DNA from: Rhodospirillum sp.
GTDB lineage: Bacteria; Pseudomonadota; Alphaproteobacteria; Dongiales; Dongiaceae
Assembly: GCA_013822765.1 (NCBI GenBank)
Contig: PNKY01000015.1
Span: 50,099 to 114,098 of the forward strand
Length of the DNA stretch: 64,000 nucleotides
Direction of reading: 5' to 3'
In this document: positions 51,922-60,578 of the stretch, one piece after another
How positions within the stretch are numbered: the first letter of the stretch is position 1
Layout of the letters: every line of letters starts with the position of its first letter
The notes under the pieces: model-generated
The model's input: the letters and a program-made list of their open reading frames with translations, nothing else
Told to the model about the DNA's origin: nothing
Databases searched by the model: none
Translations under genes and position numbers: made by a program

Positions 51922-53295
51922 TCAGATGATCTCGAAGTAACGCGCCAGTTCCCAATCGGTGATGTGCTTGCGGAACTCTCGCTCTTCCCATTCGCGGGTC
52001 GCGGCCCAATGCTCGACGAAAGGCTCACCGAACAGGTCGGCCGCCGCCTTCGACTTGCGCAGGCGCTGCGCCGCTTCCCACAGCGTCCGCGGCAGGTCGA
52101 GCTTTGCCGGATGCTTCATGTCATAGGAATTGCCGACGATCGCCGGCATCGGCTCGATCTTGTTCTCGATGCCGTAGAGGCCGGAGCCGATCGCGACTGC
52201 CATCGCGAGATACGGGTTCATGTCGGCGGCGGCGATGCGGTATTCGACGCGCTGCGATTTCTCGGAGCCTGGAATGACGCGCAGCGCACAGGTGCGGTTC
52301 TCGACGCCCCAGGTCGCGTTGGTCGGCGCCCAGAAGCCGGGGATCAGGCGCGAATAGGAGTTGACCGTGCAGCTCACCATGCCAAGCAGCTCCGGCATCA
52401 GCGCTTGCTGGCCGCCGACGAACCAGCGCTGCTTGTCGCTCATGGTGTGCGGCTTCTTGGCGTCGTAGAACACCGACTTGCCGTCCTTGCCCTTGAGGCT
52501 GACGTGGATGTGGCCGCTCTGGCCAGGCCAGTTGTTAGACCACTTGGCCATGAAGGTCGCCATCAGGCCGCGGCGCTGCGCCAGCACTTTCATGAAGGTC
52601 TTGAACAGGGCCGCGCGGTCGGCGCTCTCGAGCGCCTTGTTGAAGGCGAGGGCCGCCTCGAGAACTCCCGGGCCGGTCTCGGTGTGCAAGCCCTCGATCG
52701 GCATGCGCATCTTTTCGCAGGTGTCGAGGATTTCGTGATAGAGCTCGGCCCAGACCGAGCCGCGTATCATCGAATAGCCGAAATAGCCGGGCGTCATCGG
52801 CGTCAGGTTGCGGAAGCCTTTTTCGCGGACACTCTCCGGCGTTTCGTCGAACATGAAGAACTCGTACTCGGCCGAGGAATAGGCCTCATAGCCCATCTTC
52901 GCGGCCCTATCGAGCACGCGGCGCAGGACGCCGCGGGGACAGATCTCCTCTGCCTTGTTTACGAACTCGCACAGGAAGAACAGCGTATTGTCTTCGAACG
53001 GAATCTCGCGGCAGGTCTCCGGAATCACCCGCACCCAGGCGTCGGGATAGGCGGTGTGCCAGCCGGTGTATTTGACGTTGTCGAACAGCTGGTCGTTGCT
53101 GTCCCAACCCAGCACCACGTCGCAGAAGCCGAAGCCGCCTTCGAGCGCGGAGAAGAACTTCGTCTTCGACATGTATTTGCCGCGCAGGATGGCGTCGCCG
53201 TCGAACACGCCGACCTTGATGTGGGTGATTCCGCGCTCCTCGACGATCTTCTTGGCTTGAGCAACGCTCTTCACCTGCTCCGGCTTCAAAGGCAT
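51922..53295 (-). CDS. Glutamine synthetase family, gamma-glutamyl-amine ligase (PuuA-like)
   Basis: 457 residues with GS catalytic blocks: SAEYEFFMFDE, LHTETGPGVLEAAL, GQSGHIHVSL (ammonia/metal site), NSYSRLIPGFWAPTNATWGVENRTCALRVIP and YRIAAADMNPYLAMAVAIGSGL. It lacks the adenylylation tyrosine loop of GlnA and its N-terminal beta-grasp domain is PuuA-like, so it should couple glutamate to an amine rather than make glutamine. Candidate amines are ethanolamine, putrescine or methylamine. It sits between a riboswitch-controlled regulator and an aldehyde dehydrogenase, which supports an amine-degradation role. Confidence 0.88.
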   Translation of the reverse strand: MPLKPEQVKSVAQAKKIVEERGITHIKVGVFDGDAILRGKYMSKTKFFSALEGGFGFCDVVLGWDSNDQLFDNVKYTGWHTAYPDAWVRVIPETCREIPFEDNTLFFLCEFVNKAEEICPRGVLRRVLDRAAKMGYEAYSSAEYEFFMFDETPESVREKGFRNLTPMTPGYFGYSMIRGSVWAELYHEILDTCEKMRMPIEGLHTETGPGVLEAALAFNKALESADRAALFKTFMKVLAQRRGLMATFMAKWSNNWPGQSGHIHVSLKGKDGKSVFYDAKKPHTMSDKQRWFVGGQQALMPELLGMVSCTVNSYSRLIPGFWAPTNATWGVENRTCALRVIPGSEKSQRVEYRIAAADMNPYLAMAVAIGSGLYGIENKIEPMPAIVGNSYDMKHPAKLDLPRTLWEAAQRLRKSKAAADLFGEPFVEHWAATREWEEREFRKHITDWELARYFEII

Positions 53296-53346
53296 GACGT
53301 AGACCCCCCGTTTATCGTCTTGATTTGTCGTGTGTGGCTTGAGCTG

Positions 53347-54441
53347 CTAGGCGGCGTGGCGACGCGCACCGGATGGGCGTTTGGAAGCCTGCTTGATCTT
53401 GGACACATCCCCCATGAGGCCGTCGCCGGGTTGGTCCCCGGGCGTCGTGAAGTGACGCTGACGGTCTTCGCTTGGCCTTACTCCATGGGCGTCCATATAG
53501 CATTTGGAGAAATGCGAAAGCGAGTCGAAACCCACCGCTTCCGCCACCCGCGCCAGGCCCAGCATGGTGCCCTGGACCAGATCGCGTGCGCGCGCCAGGC
53601 GCAGGCGCTGGTAGTATCCGCGCGGGCTGACGCCGAGGTGCCGGTGGAACAGCCGCTCCAGGTGCCGCAGGTGGATGCCGGCCTCGGCCGCGATCTGCGG
53701 CAACGGAACAGGGTCCGAGACCGTATTGCGCATCAGGGCGACGGCGCGCTTGATTGGCGGGGCGACCTGGGTCTCGATCGATTGCTGCTGGTCGGCGGCC
53801 GGCTCGATCTTCTTGCGCACGCGCTGGCGGGCGAGGCGCATCATCACCTGCTGCGCCACAGCAGAGCCCTGCACGGCCTCGACATTGGCGAGCGCGAAGT
53901 CCGAGGTCGCGCAACCGCCACGGCAACCGAAGAAATCGTCCTTGCGCCAGAACATCTCCTTGCGCTGCGCCGCGCCGCGGGCGCGCTCCTTCGGCATCGC
54001 CGAGATGCGTCCCAAGACCGAGCAGCCGCCGCCGATACCGCCCAGGCGCTGGATCGAAGCGGGATGCGCGCTGAGCCAGGCGGCGAGGCCGGCGCAATCG
54101 TCGCCCGAGGCATCGGCGTCGCTGAACACGATCACGGTGGAGAGCGGTCGCAACTCGGTCACGTCGCCGTCGGCGGCGACCGGAATGCCGGCCGAACTCA
54201 CGATCGAGCGGCCGGAGATGGCGACGATCTCCCAGCTGAAGGCGCGGCGCTGCGCCAGCTCGTTGGCGGAGGTGAAGACATCGAGCAAGCGGGCGAGGTC
54301 GCCGAGGGCGAAGCCATTCATCAGCACCAAGCTGAGCGCGGCCCGGCGCTCGGTATCGAGCGCGAAGGGCGAAGCAGGGGCGCGCAACGTTTCCGCCACG
54401 GTGGGCGGATGCCATGCGCGATGATCTTCGGTTTCTGCCAT
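53347..54441 (-). CDS. GlxA-family AraC-type regulator (DJ-1/PfpI-like sensor domain)
   Basis: 364 residues from ATG 54441. The N-terminal class-I glutamine-amidotransferase-like domain covers about residues 30-190 (LSLVLMNGFALGDLARLLDVFTSAN, VIVFSDADASGDDCAGLAAWL). The AraC double HTH lies at about 255-350 (LPQIAAEAGIHLRHLERLFHRHLGVSPRGYYQRLRL). Relatives (GbdR, CdhR, SouR) sense quaternary amines or sarcosine. The track start at 54552 lies inside a glycine riboswitch and is rejected. GGGGGT precedes ATG 54441. First gene after the riboswitch, 51 bases ahead of the ligase gene. Confidence 0.92.
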   Translation of the reverse strand: MAETEDHRAWHPPTVAETLRAPASPFALDTERRAALSLVLMNGFALGDLARLLDVFTSANELAQRRAFSWEIVAISGRSIVSSAGIPVAADGDVTELRPLSTVIVFSDADASGDDCAGLAAWLSAHPASIQRLGGIGGGCSVLGRISAMPKERARGAAQRKEMFWRKDDFFGCRGGCATSDFALANVEAVQGSAVAQQVMMRLARQRVRKKIEPAADQQQSIETQVAPPIKRAVALMRNTVSDPVPLPQIAAEAGIHLRHLERLFHRHLGVSPRGYYQRLRLARARDLVQGTMLGLARVAEAVGFDSLSHFSKCYMDAHGVRPSEDRQRHFTTPGDQPGDGLMGDVSKIKQASKRPSGARRHAA

Positions 54442-54496
54442 CAGCCTACCCCCGGTGATAACTGGCCCGCCCACGACACCGCAAGCGGCCCAGGCG

Positions 54497-54711
54497 GTCC
54501 CCCCTCTGTCGATTGGACCTGAGAGATTCACCGGCAGGTGGCGCGTGGCCAAGCCGGTTTACTCCTTCGGTGAGGTGCTGCGGCGAGCTGTCGCGGCGCC
54601 TGCTTTCCAGAGTCTTCGGCCGTGATCGGTCCTTTTGCCTGAGAGGTTCCGGGGGCGGTTGCTCCTTCGGCGCCGCAATACCTTAGCAGGTATTGCGATC
54701 TCTCCCGACAA
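54497..54711 (-). ncRNA. Tandem glycine riboswitch
   Basis: Read on the minus strand, aptamer 1 shows GGGAGAGA, GGCGCCGAAGGAGCAA, CUCUCAGGCAAAAGGACCG and GACUCUGGAAAGC in the correct order. After a short linker aptamer 2 shows CACCGAAGGAGUAAACC and GGUGAAUCUCUCAGGUCC, closing with CGACAGAGGGG. These are the conserved bulges of both glycine aptamers. It ends 55 bases before the AraC-type regulator start. No T-run follows, so control is probably of translation or start-site access rather than termination. Both P3a-type arms are variable, as expected. Confidence 0.93.
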
Positions 54712-54727
54712 CGGCGAACAAGGTTCA

Positions 54728-54756
54728 AGTCTGGGTCGCCGCCTGAGGGTCGTCAA
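54728..54756 (-). promoter_or_regulatory. Candidate promoter of the riboswitch transcript
   Basis: On the minus strand TTGACG (54751-54756) and CAGACT (54728-54733) are 17 bases apart, with the predicted start near 54721, about ten bases before the first aptamer. The -35 is strong and the -10 moderate. Confidence 0.5.
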
Positions 54757-54778
54757 GCCGCAAAAGGGCGAAAGAAAA

Positions 54779-54800
54779 GGGCCGCTCCGAAGAGCGGCCC
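54779..54800 (-). terminator. Intrinsic terminator of the APC permease gene
   Basis: GGGCCGCTC-TTCG-GAGCGGCCC (minus strand) is a perfect 9-bp stem with a TTCG loop, followed by TTTTCTTTCGCCCTTTT, 26 bases after the permease stop. It separates the permease transcript from the riboswitch unit. Confidence 0.88.
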
Positions 54801-54825
54801 CAGGAATTGATAACGCTTTCGTCGC

Positions 54826-56364
54826 TTATTCTGCAGGGCTGCCCAGCGCGGCTTCCTCGCGGGCAATCTCGGCCTGGCGGGCCCTTACCGCCTCTTCGGT
54901 CAGCGGCGGGCCAGGGAAGCGCTTGCGCTCGAACGCAAACCAGACCACGACCAGCACCACAACCGCGACGGCAAGGAACTGGCCGACGAGCTGATAGGGC
55001 GGTTGGAAGCCAACGAACGCCAGGATCAATGCTCCGATCACCGCGAGCGCCGCGACCGGCTTGGACCAGACGCCGAGGTCGAACGGCCCCTTCTTGTTCC
55101 AGCTCTTGCCCTCCGCAAGGATGCCGGCGCCGATCGGCATGGCGTAGGACACGTACAGGAACACGGCGCAGCCCGATGCCAGGATGATGTACGCACGTGC
55201 GTCAAACCCGGCGAACATGCCAAGGATGAAGCAGGCCAGCGCACCGACCCAGATCGCCGCGCCGGGCGTACGATACTTCGGGCTGATCTTGCGCAATGGC
55301 CGCGGCAATCCGCCGTCGCGGGCGAACGCGAAGATCATGCGCGACAGCGAGGTGAGGCCGGCCAGCGCGCACAGGTAGTTCGACACCACGATGCCGATGG
55401 AGACGAAGCCCTTGAGCCAACCCGGCATGCCGCTGGCATCAAGCACGTAGTAGAACACCGACCAGCCCTTGCCGGCGCCTTCGGTCGTGTCCGGCATCGC
55501 CAGCAGCACGGCAACGATCAGGAGCCAGCCGAACAGGGCCGACCAGAACACCGAGGTTACCATGCCACGCGGCACGCTACGCTGCGCGTCGCGTGTCTCT
55601 TCCGAGGTGTGTGCCGACGCATCGAAGCCGGTGATGGTGTAGCACACATGCAGCAGGCCCAGGATGAACGCGAAGAACAGGCTTTCCGTGCGCGGCCAGC
55701 TTTCGGCGCCGGCGGGTCCGGTGTTGTTGGTGAAGGTGTAGATGCGCGAGAAATCCAGCTCGACCGGCGAGCCCCAGACCAGTCCCACGATCAGGATGAT
55801 CGAGACCAGGAAGATCAGGTAGCCGGAGAAGTCCGTCAGGATCGTCGTGGCCCGAATGCCGACATAGTTCAGGAAGGCCTGCGTCACGAGGATGATCGCA
55901 ACGGCAATGACAAGATGCGTGCCGGTGAAGCTCTCCGGCGCCATGCCGAACAGGCCGACGAGGACCAGATCCTTCAACAGCAGGTAGACGCCGTAGTCGA
56001 CCGACGCGACCACGAACAGCAGCCCAAGCAGGTTGAGCCATGCCGTGCCCCAGCCCCAGCCTTTGCCACCCAGGAGCGAGCTCCAGTGATAGAGGCCGCC
56101 GGCGGTCGGATAGGCCGAAGCGATCTGCCCCATGGCACATGCCACGACCAGCGTGAAGATCGAACCGACGATCCAGCCGATGCCGATCGAGCCGCCGCCG
56201 GCTGCGCCCATCGCCACCGTGTAGGCGCCGATGCCGCCGGCCAGGATGCAGATGATGGAAAACGAAATCGCGAAGTTCTGGAATCCGCCCATGCGGCGCG
56301 CAAGCTCCTGCGCATATCCCATGGAGTGGAGGACTTTGACGTCCTCATGATGTTGGTCTGCCAT
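54826..56364 (-). CDS. APC-superfamily permease, amino acid/choline (ACT) type
   Basis: 512 residues, about 12 helices. The N-terminal LARRMGGFQNFAISFSIICILAGG block is typical of the ACT/GabP-Uga4 branch, as are YPTAGGLYHWSSLLGGK and TSEETRDAQRSVPRGM. Such permeases import GABA, choline, amines or amino acids with protons. An intrinsic terminator follows and the glycine riboswitch unit begins just beyond it. Its closeness to the ligase/aldehyde-dehydrogenase genes suggests it supplies their amine substrate (inference). Confidence 0.9.
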   Translation of the reverse strand: MADQHHEDVKVLHSMGYAQELARRMGGFQNFAISFSIICILAGGIGAYTVAMGAAGGGSIGIGWIVGSIFTLVVACAMGQIASAYPTAGGLYHWSSLLGGKGWGWGTAWLNLLGLLFVVASVDYGVYLLLKDLVLVGLFGMAPESFTGTHLVIAVAIILVTQAFLNYVGIRATTILTDFSGYLIFLVSIILIVGLVWGSPVELDFSRIYTFTNNTGPAGAESWPRTESLFFAFILGLLHVCYTITGFDASAHTSEETRDAQRSVPRGMVTSVFWSALFGWLLIVAVLLAMPDTTEGAGKGWSVFYYVLDASGMPGWLKGFVSIGIVVSNYLCALAGLTSLSRMIFAFARDGGLPRPLRKISPKYRTPGAAIWVGALACFILGMFAGFDARAYIILASGCAVFLYVSYAMPIGAGILAEGKSWNKKGPFDLGVWSKPVAALAVIGALILAFVGFQPPYQLVGQFLAVAVVVLVVVWFAFERKRFPGPPLTEEAVRARQAEIAREEAALGSPAE

Positions 56365-56694
56365 GTAAGCTCCCCCTCGTTTCTGTCTCGCAGTCGAGCG
56401 ATGCCATGATGGACTCGTCCCTCATGGCCGGCTGCCTTGGCTGAATTGCCAATTGAATGTGCCGCTGAAGATGTGTCGCGCCTGAGCGGCCCGAACCCCC
56501 TTCGTCGCAAGATCTGCGACTCCGAACGCGATCAGCCATGCCTCTGGTCGTCGCGTGGCGGGAGTATGAGCAGGCGTCATGGGCTTGTAAAGCCGTCCCG
56601 GATTGCCCGTTTGCTGGTCAGAATCCCACGAACGGTCAAGAAAACAGGCGGCGCACATGGCGCCGCCTGGAGGCAAAAGTCCTATCTGATCGCG
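56365..56694. other. Intergenic region between the two APC permease genes
   Basis: 330 bases. It holds the terminator of the upstream permease (listed separately) and the promoter region of the downstream permease, including an inverted repeat TTGGC-N6-GCCAA at 56437-56452 that could be an operator. I see no clear -35/-10 pair and no gene; the ORFs crossing it are unlike any protein family. Confidence 0.5.
56646..56668 (-). terminator. Intrinsic terminator of the ethanolamine-permease-like gene
   Basis: AGGCGGCGC-CATGT-GCGCCGCCT on the minus strand is a perfect 9-bp stem followed by GTTTTCTTG, 27 bases after the stop. Confidence 0.82.
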
Positions 56695-58227
56695 TTAAGC
56701 GCTGGCCTTGGTCATCACCGCTTTCTGCCGTTCCTTGGTCGCGAACTCCTCTTCCGGCGAGTAGACCAGCTTGTGCCGGCCGATCACCGCGAAATAGACG
56801 ATGCAGATCGCATACCAGGCCGCCGCGAAGTAGACGCCATTGCGGTAGACCGGATCCTGCAGCTGCATGAACAACGTGACTGCCGAGATGACCATGACGA
56901 TGTAGCCGCCGGCCTCGCCCAGGGGACTGACATACGGCCGTGGGATATGAGGCAGCCTCTTGCGCAAGACCACGAAGGACAGGCCCTGCATGAAGTAAGA
57001 GATCATCGCGCCGAACACCGCCATGTTGAGCAATGTGCCACCGATGATCGCGCCGCTGTCCTCGCGCACGCGGTAGATCACGATCATCACCACGAACCCG
57101 ACGACCGCACCGATGAGCAGCGCCTTGTGCGGCACCTGGTGCTTGCCGTGGGTGACCGACAGCCCGCGCGGGAAGTAGCCGGCGCGCGACAGCGAGTAAA
57201 CCTGGCGGCCCATCGCATAGATGATGGTGTGGAAGCTGGCGATCAGCCCGACCAGGGCGCAGATCGCGAGGAACTCCGCCAAGCCCGGAATGGTGACCCT
57301 GAATCCATCCAGCAGCGGCTCGGCCGAGCCGCCGAGATAGAAGGCGCCATGGGCGGTACCGTCCGCGCTCTGGACTCCGATCCCGGAATTCAGGAACGTG
57401 ATCAAGGTGGCGGAAATGGCCAGCGTCAGGAAGCCGAGCAACAGGCCCTTCGGCATGTCCTTCTTCGGATCCTGCGACTCCTCCGCTGCCAGCGGCAGCT
57501 GCTCGATGGCGAGGAACAGCCACACTGCGAAGGGCAGTGCGGCGAGCACGCCGCCCCAGCCGAGCGGCATGAAGGGGCCGTTGCCGTCCGGCAGCTCGAC
57601 CGTTGCCCCGGTCGCCGGATCGACCCCGATGTTCAGAGCCCAGCGATTGAAGTCGAAGTGGGGGATCGCGCTGATCCAGTAGATCGCCAGCACCGCCAAG
57701 GCCAGCAGCGTGACGATGACGCTGACCTTGAAGCTGAGCTCGACGCCGAGGAGGTTGAGGCCGAGGAAGATCACATAGCCGACGATCCACCAGACCCATT
57801 GATACTCGGCAGTGCTCGGGAAGATTCCCGACATGTAGGAACCGATGAAGAACACGATCACCGCCGGCGTAATGACGTATTCGATGTTCTCCGCAACGCC
57901 GGTCAGGTAGCCGCCCCAAGGACCCATGGCGCTCCGCGCGAACGAATAGGCGGCACCGGTATGCGGCAGAGCCGGCGACATCTCCGCCAGGCAATAGCAG
58001 AGGCAGAGATACATGATGCCGATGACGATGGCGGCGATCAGAAAGCCGCCAAACCCGCCAACGCCGAGGCCGAAGTTCCATCCGGAATAGTGGCCCGAGA
58101 TGACGGCGCCAACGCCGAGGGCCCACAAGGAAAACACGCCTGCATATTTGCGGAGCGTGCGTTGCGCAAAATATTCGGCGCCGACTTTCTCGTATTCGAC
58201 GCCGCCAGTCCCGGCTTCGTGTTCCAT
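56695..58227 (-). CDS. APC permease, ethanolamine-permease-like
   Basis: 510 residues with 12 predicted helices. The block LWALGVGAVISGHYSGWNFGLGVGGFGGFLIA followed by CYCLAEMSPALPHTGAAYSFARSAMGPWGGYLTG is the pattern of bacterial ethanolamine permeases (EAT family). ASFHTIIYAMGRQVYSLSRAGYFPRGLS is a second conserved block. A proton-coupled importer of ethanolamine or a similar amine is likely; amino acid transport remains possible. Single-gene transcript ending in an intrinsic terminator, on the same strand as the amine-ligase genes. Confidence 0.88.
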   Translation of the reverse strand: MEHEAGTGGVEYEKVGAEYFAQRTLRKYAGVFSLWALGVGAVISGHYSGWNFGLGVGGFGGFLIAAIVIGIMYLCLCYCLAEMSPALPHTGAAYSFARSAMGPWGGYLTGVAENIEYVITPAVIVFFIGSYMSGIFPSTAEYQWVWWIVGYVIFLGLNLLGVELSFKVSVIVTLLALAVLAIYWISAIPHFDFNRWALNIGVDPATGATVELPDGNGPFMPLGWGGVLAALPFAVWLFLAIEQLPLAAEESQDPKKDMPKGLLLGFLTLAISATLITFLNSGIGVQSADGTAHGAFYLGGSAEPLLDGFRVTIPGLAEFLAICALVGLIASFHTIIYAMGRQVYSLSRAGYFPRGLSVTHGKHQVPHKALLIGAVVGFVVMIVIYRVREDSGAIIGGTLLNMAVFGAMISYFMQGLSFVVLRKRLPHIPRPYVSPLGEAGGYIVMVISAVTLFMQLQDPVYRNGVYFAAAWYAICIVYFAVIGRHKLVYSPEEEFATKERQKAVMTKASA

Positions 58228-58468
58228 GATGCTCCCCCTTGTTGGCCTTTTTGGCCCGTTACTCGGCGTTTTGTTGAGCCTGAGCCGCGAAAGACTACGC
58301 CCGCAGCACTGCTCATCAAAGGAGGATCAGCGTGTGGCGCGATTGCTGCGCCGCACGCTGGAGATTTCAGTGATGGCAACAGGCTTTGCGAGGTCGAGTC
58401 GCTGCGGCGCATCATGGCGCGGTTTACTTTGAATGATTAAAAGCTGCTGCTGTTTCCAGCCGCTTCGG

Positions 58469-59581
58469 TCAGAGATCGAGTCGCGCGGCCACCTCATCGG
58501 CGATGGCGAGACTCGAGGTCAGTCCCGGTGACTCGATGCCATAGAGATGCACCTGCCCAGGCAGGCCATGCACCTCCGGCCCATCGATGCGGAAGTCGGC
58601 GGCGGCCGTGCCCGGCGCCTGGATCTTGGGGCGGATGCCGGCGTAAGCGGGCTGCAGAGCGCCGTCGCGCAGCTGCGGCCAGTAGCTGCGGATGGCGGCG
58701 TAGAACACATCGCCGCGCCGCGGGTCGACCGTGTAGTCGAGGTAGTCGATCCATTCGACGTCGGGGCCGAAGCGTGCTTGTCCCGCGAGGTCCAGCGTCA
58801 AGTGCACGCCGAGGCCCGCGGCTTCCGGCATCGGGTAGATCAGGCGCGAGAAGGGCGATGGCCCGCTGAGGCTGAAGTAGTTGCCCCTCGCATAATAGAG
58901 CGGCGGAATGCGATCCGCCGGGTAGCCTTGCAGGGCGCGCGCGATCGCCTGCGCGCCGAGGCTGGCTGCGTTGACCAGCACGCGCGCCGTCACCTGCATC
59001 GGGTCGGGACCGCCGACTTGCAGGGTCACGCGGCCATCATCCTCGAGCCATCCGCGTTCCACCGGCGCGTGGCGGGCGAGGGCCGCGCCGCGCGCTTCCG
59101 CTTCGCCCAGCAGGCTCAGCATCAATCCGTGGGTGTCAATGATGCCGGTCGAGGGCGAGTGAAACGCGGCGATGCAGGCGAGTTGCGGCTCCAGCGTGCG
59201 GGCTTGGTCGGCGGTCAGCAGCGCGAGGTCGTCGACGCCATTGGCCTGCGCCTGCTCCATCAGCTTGTGAAGGGCGGGCAACTGTTCGGACGCGGTGGCG
59301 ACCACCAGCTTGCCGACCTTGCGGGTGGTCACGCCATGACCGGCGCAATAGGCGTACAGCTGCTCGCGGCCGGCGACGCACAAGCGCGCCTTCAAGCTGC
59401 CGGTGGGATAGTAGATACCGGCGTGGACGACCTCGCTGTTACGCGCTGAGACACCGGAGCCGATGTCGCCTTCGCCTTCGAGAATCAGGACCTCGCGGCC
59501 GCTGTGCGCGATGCGTCGTGCGCAGGCCAGGCCGATGACGCCGGCGCCGATGACGACGCAATCAACCTCGGCCCGCTCCAT
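58469..59581 (-). CDS. LhgO-like FAD-dependent oxidoreductase
   Basis: 370 residues from ATG 59581. DAO fold: [21 protein letters not shown], then [52 protein letters not shown] and the C-terminal [17 protein letters not shown], which is the L-2-hydroxyglutarate oxidase/LhgO pattern. It oxidises a 2-hydroxy acid to the 2-oxo acid with FAD; the substrate is inferred only from family. Its ATG overlaps the stop of the DMT transporter gene (TGATG), indicating translational coupling. The longer track ORF of 759 codons is frame extension through that gene. Confidence 0.88.
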   Translation of the reverse strand: MERAEVDCVVIGAGVIGLACARRIAHSGREVLILEGEGDIGSGVSARNSEVVHAGIYYPTGSLKARLCVAGREQLYAYCAGHGVTTRKVGKLVVATASEQLPALHKLMEQAQANGVDDLALLTADQARTLEPQLACIAAFHSPSTGIIDTHGLMLSLLGEAEARGAALARHAPVERGWLEDDGRVTLQVGGPDPMQVTARVLVNAASLGAQAIARALQGYPADRIPPLYYARGNYFSLSGPSPFSRLIYPMPEAAGLGVHLTLDLAGQARFGPDVEWIDYLDYTVDPRRGDVFYAAIRSYWPQLRDGALQPAYAGIRPKIQAPGTAAADFRIDGPEVHGLPGQVHLYGIESPGLTSSLAIADEVAARLDL

Positions 59582-60468
59582 CAGTGCTCCATGGTGCGGG
59601 TGATGTAGAGGCAGGCGGCGATGATGATGGCGACGCCGACGATCGCGATCGGCCCCAGCACGTCGCCCCAGAAAATGAAGCCATAGAGGCTGGCCCATAC
59701 CAGCGCGCTGTATTCGAACGGCGCCAGCAGCGACATCGGAGCGTAGCGCAGCGACAGGATCAGGAAATATTGACCGACGCACCCGAACACGCCGACCGCG
59801 AGAAGACCCGCCCATTCGAGCGGCGTCGGATTGACCCAGACGAACGGCGTCGCGAGGCCGAGGATGATGACGCCGCCGATGGCGTAATAGAACAGGATGC
59901 TGAAGTTGCTCTCGGTGGTGCTGAGCCGCCGCGCGAACAGCTGGGCGAAGCACCACAGAAACACCGATATCAGGACTGCGATCGTGCCAACCAGGCTGTT
60001 CGCGCCTTCTTCGGGCTGCACCACCAGCAACATGCCGGCGCAACCGGCGAACACCGCGATCCAGCCGCCGAGGCGCAGCCGCTCGCGCAGGAACACGATG
60101 CCGAGGATCGTGCCGAAGATCGGCGAGGCGGCGACGACGCTCATGGCGGTCGGCAACGGAATTTTGCTGATCGCGTAGTAGAAGGCGGTCAACTCGACCG
60201 CCGCGCAAAAGGCGCGCGCGGCATGCTCCAGCGGCCGCTTGGTGCGGAGCGCGGCGAAACCGGGCTGCGAGCGGCCGACCAGCCACAGCACCATGATCAG
60301 CGAGACGACGAAGCGGGAGAAGCCGATCTGGATCGGGTCGATGTTGCCGCTCGACCACTTGACGATGGCGTCGGTGCTGCCGAGCACGGAAATGGCGGCC
60401 AGCATGTAGAACACGCCCAGTTTGGGCTTGAATTGAAGCTGGCCCGCAGCCGCCAAACTTGTCACCAT
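59581..60468 (-). CDS. EamA/DMT-family transporter
   Basis: 295 residues, ten predicted helices in two EamA repeats: [21 protein letters not shown], then [40 protein letters not shown] closing the first half and [26 protein letters not shown] in the second. Substrate unknown. Coupled to the LhgO-like gene, so it may move the substrate or product of that flavoprotein (inference). Divergent from the molybdopterin oxidoreductase. Confidence 0.9.
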   Translation of the reverse strand: MVTSLAAAGQLQFKPKLGVFYMLAAISVLGSTDAIVKWSSGNIDPIQIGFSRFVVSLIMVLWLVGRSQPGFAALRTKRPLEHAARAFCAAVELTAFYYAISKIPLPTAMSVVAASPIFGTILGIVFLRERLRLGGWIAVFAGCAGMLLVVQPEEGANSLVGTIAVLISVFLWCFAQLFARRLSTTESNFSILFYYAIGGVIILGLATPFVWVNPTPLEWAGLLAVGVFGCVGQYFLILSLRYAPMSLLAPFEYSALVWASLYGFIFWGDVLGPIAIVGVAIIIAACLYITRTMEH

Positions 60469-60578
60469 ACATCCCCGAAAGCGCCGTTGAGGGCCTGGAA
60501 TTGCCGGGCCGCGGCGGGTAAAGTCGCGGCACTCTAGGTATTTTGGAGCGTGCCGCCAAGTGCGGCCCCGACATTTTC

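Noticed and set aside
51964-54522. 852-codon plus-strand ORF
   Set aside because: Antisense to the ligase, AraC regulator and riboswitch region, with no recognisable domains.
54442-54552. N-terminal extension of the AraC regulator in the ORF track
   Set aside because: These 37 codons cover the riboswitch 3-prime part and leader; the conserved protein begins near ATG 54441.
56437-58440. 667-codon plus-strand ORF
   Set aside because: Antisense to the ethanolamine-permease-like gene; charged, H/R/D-rich low-complexity translation.
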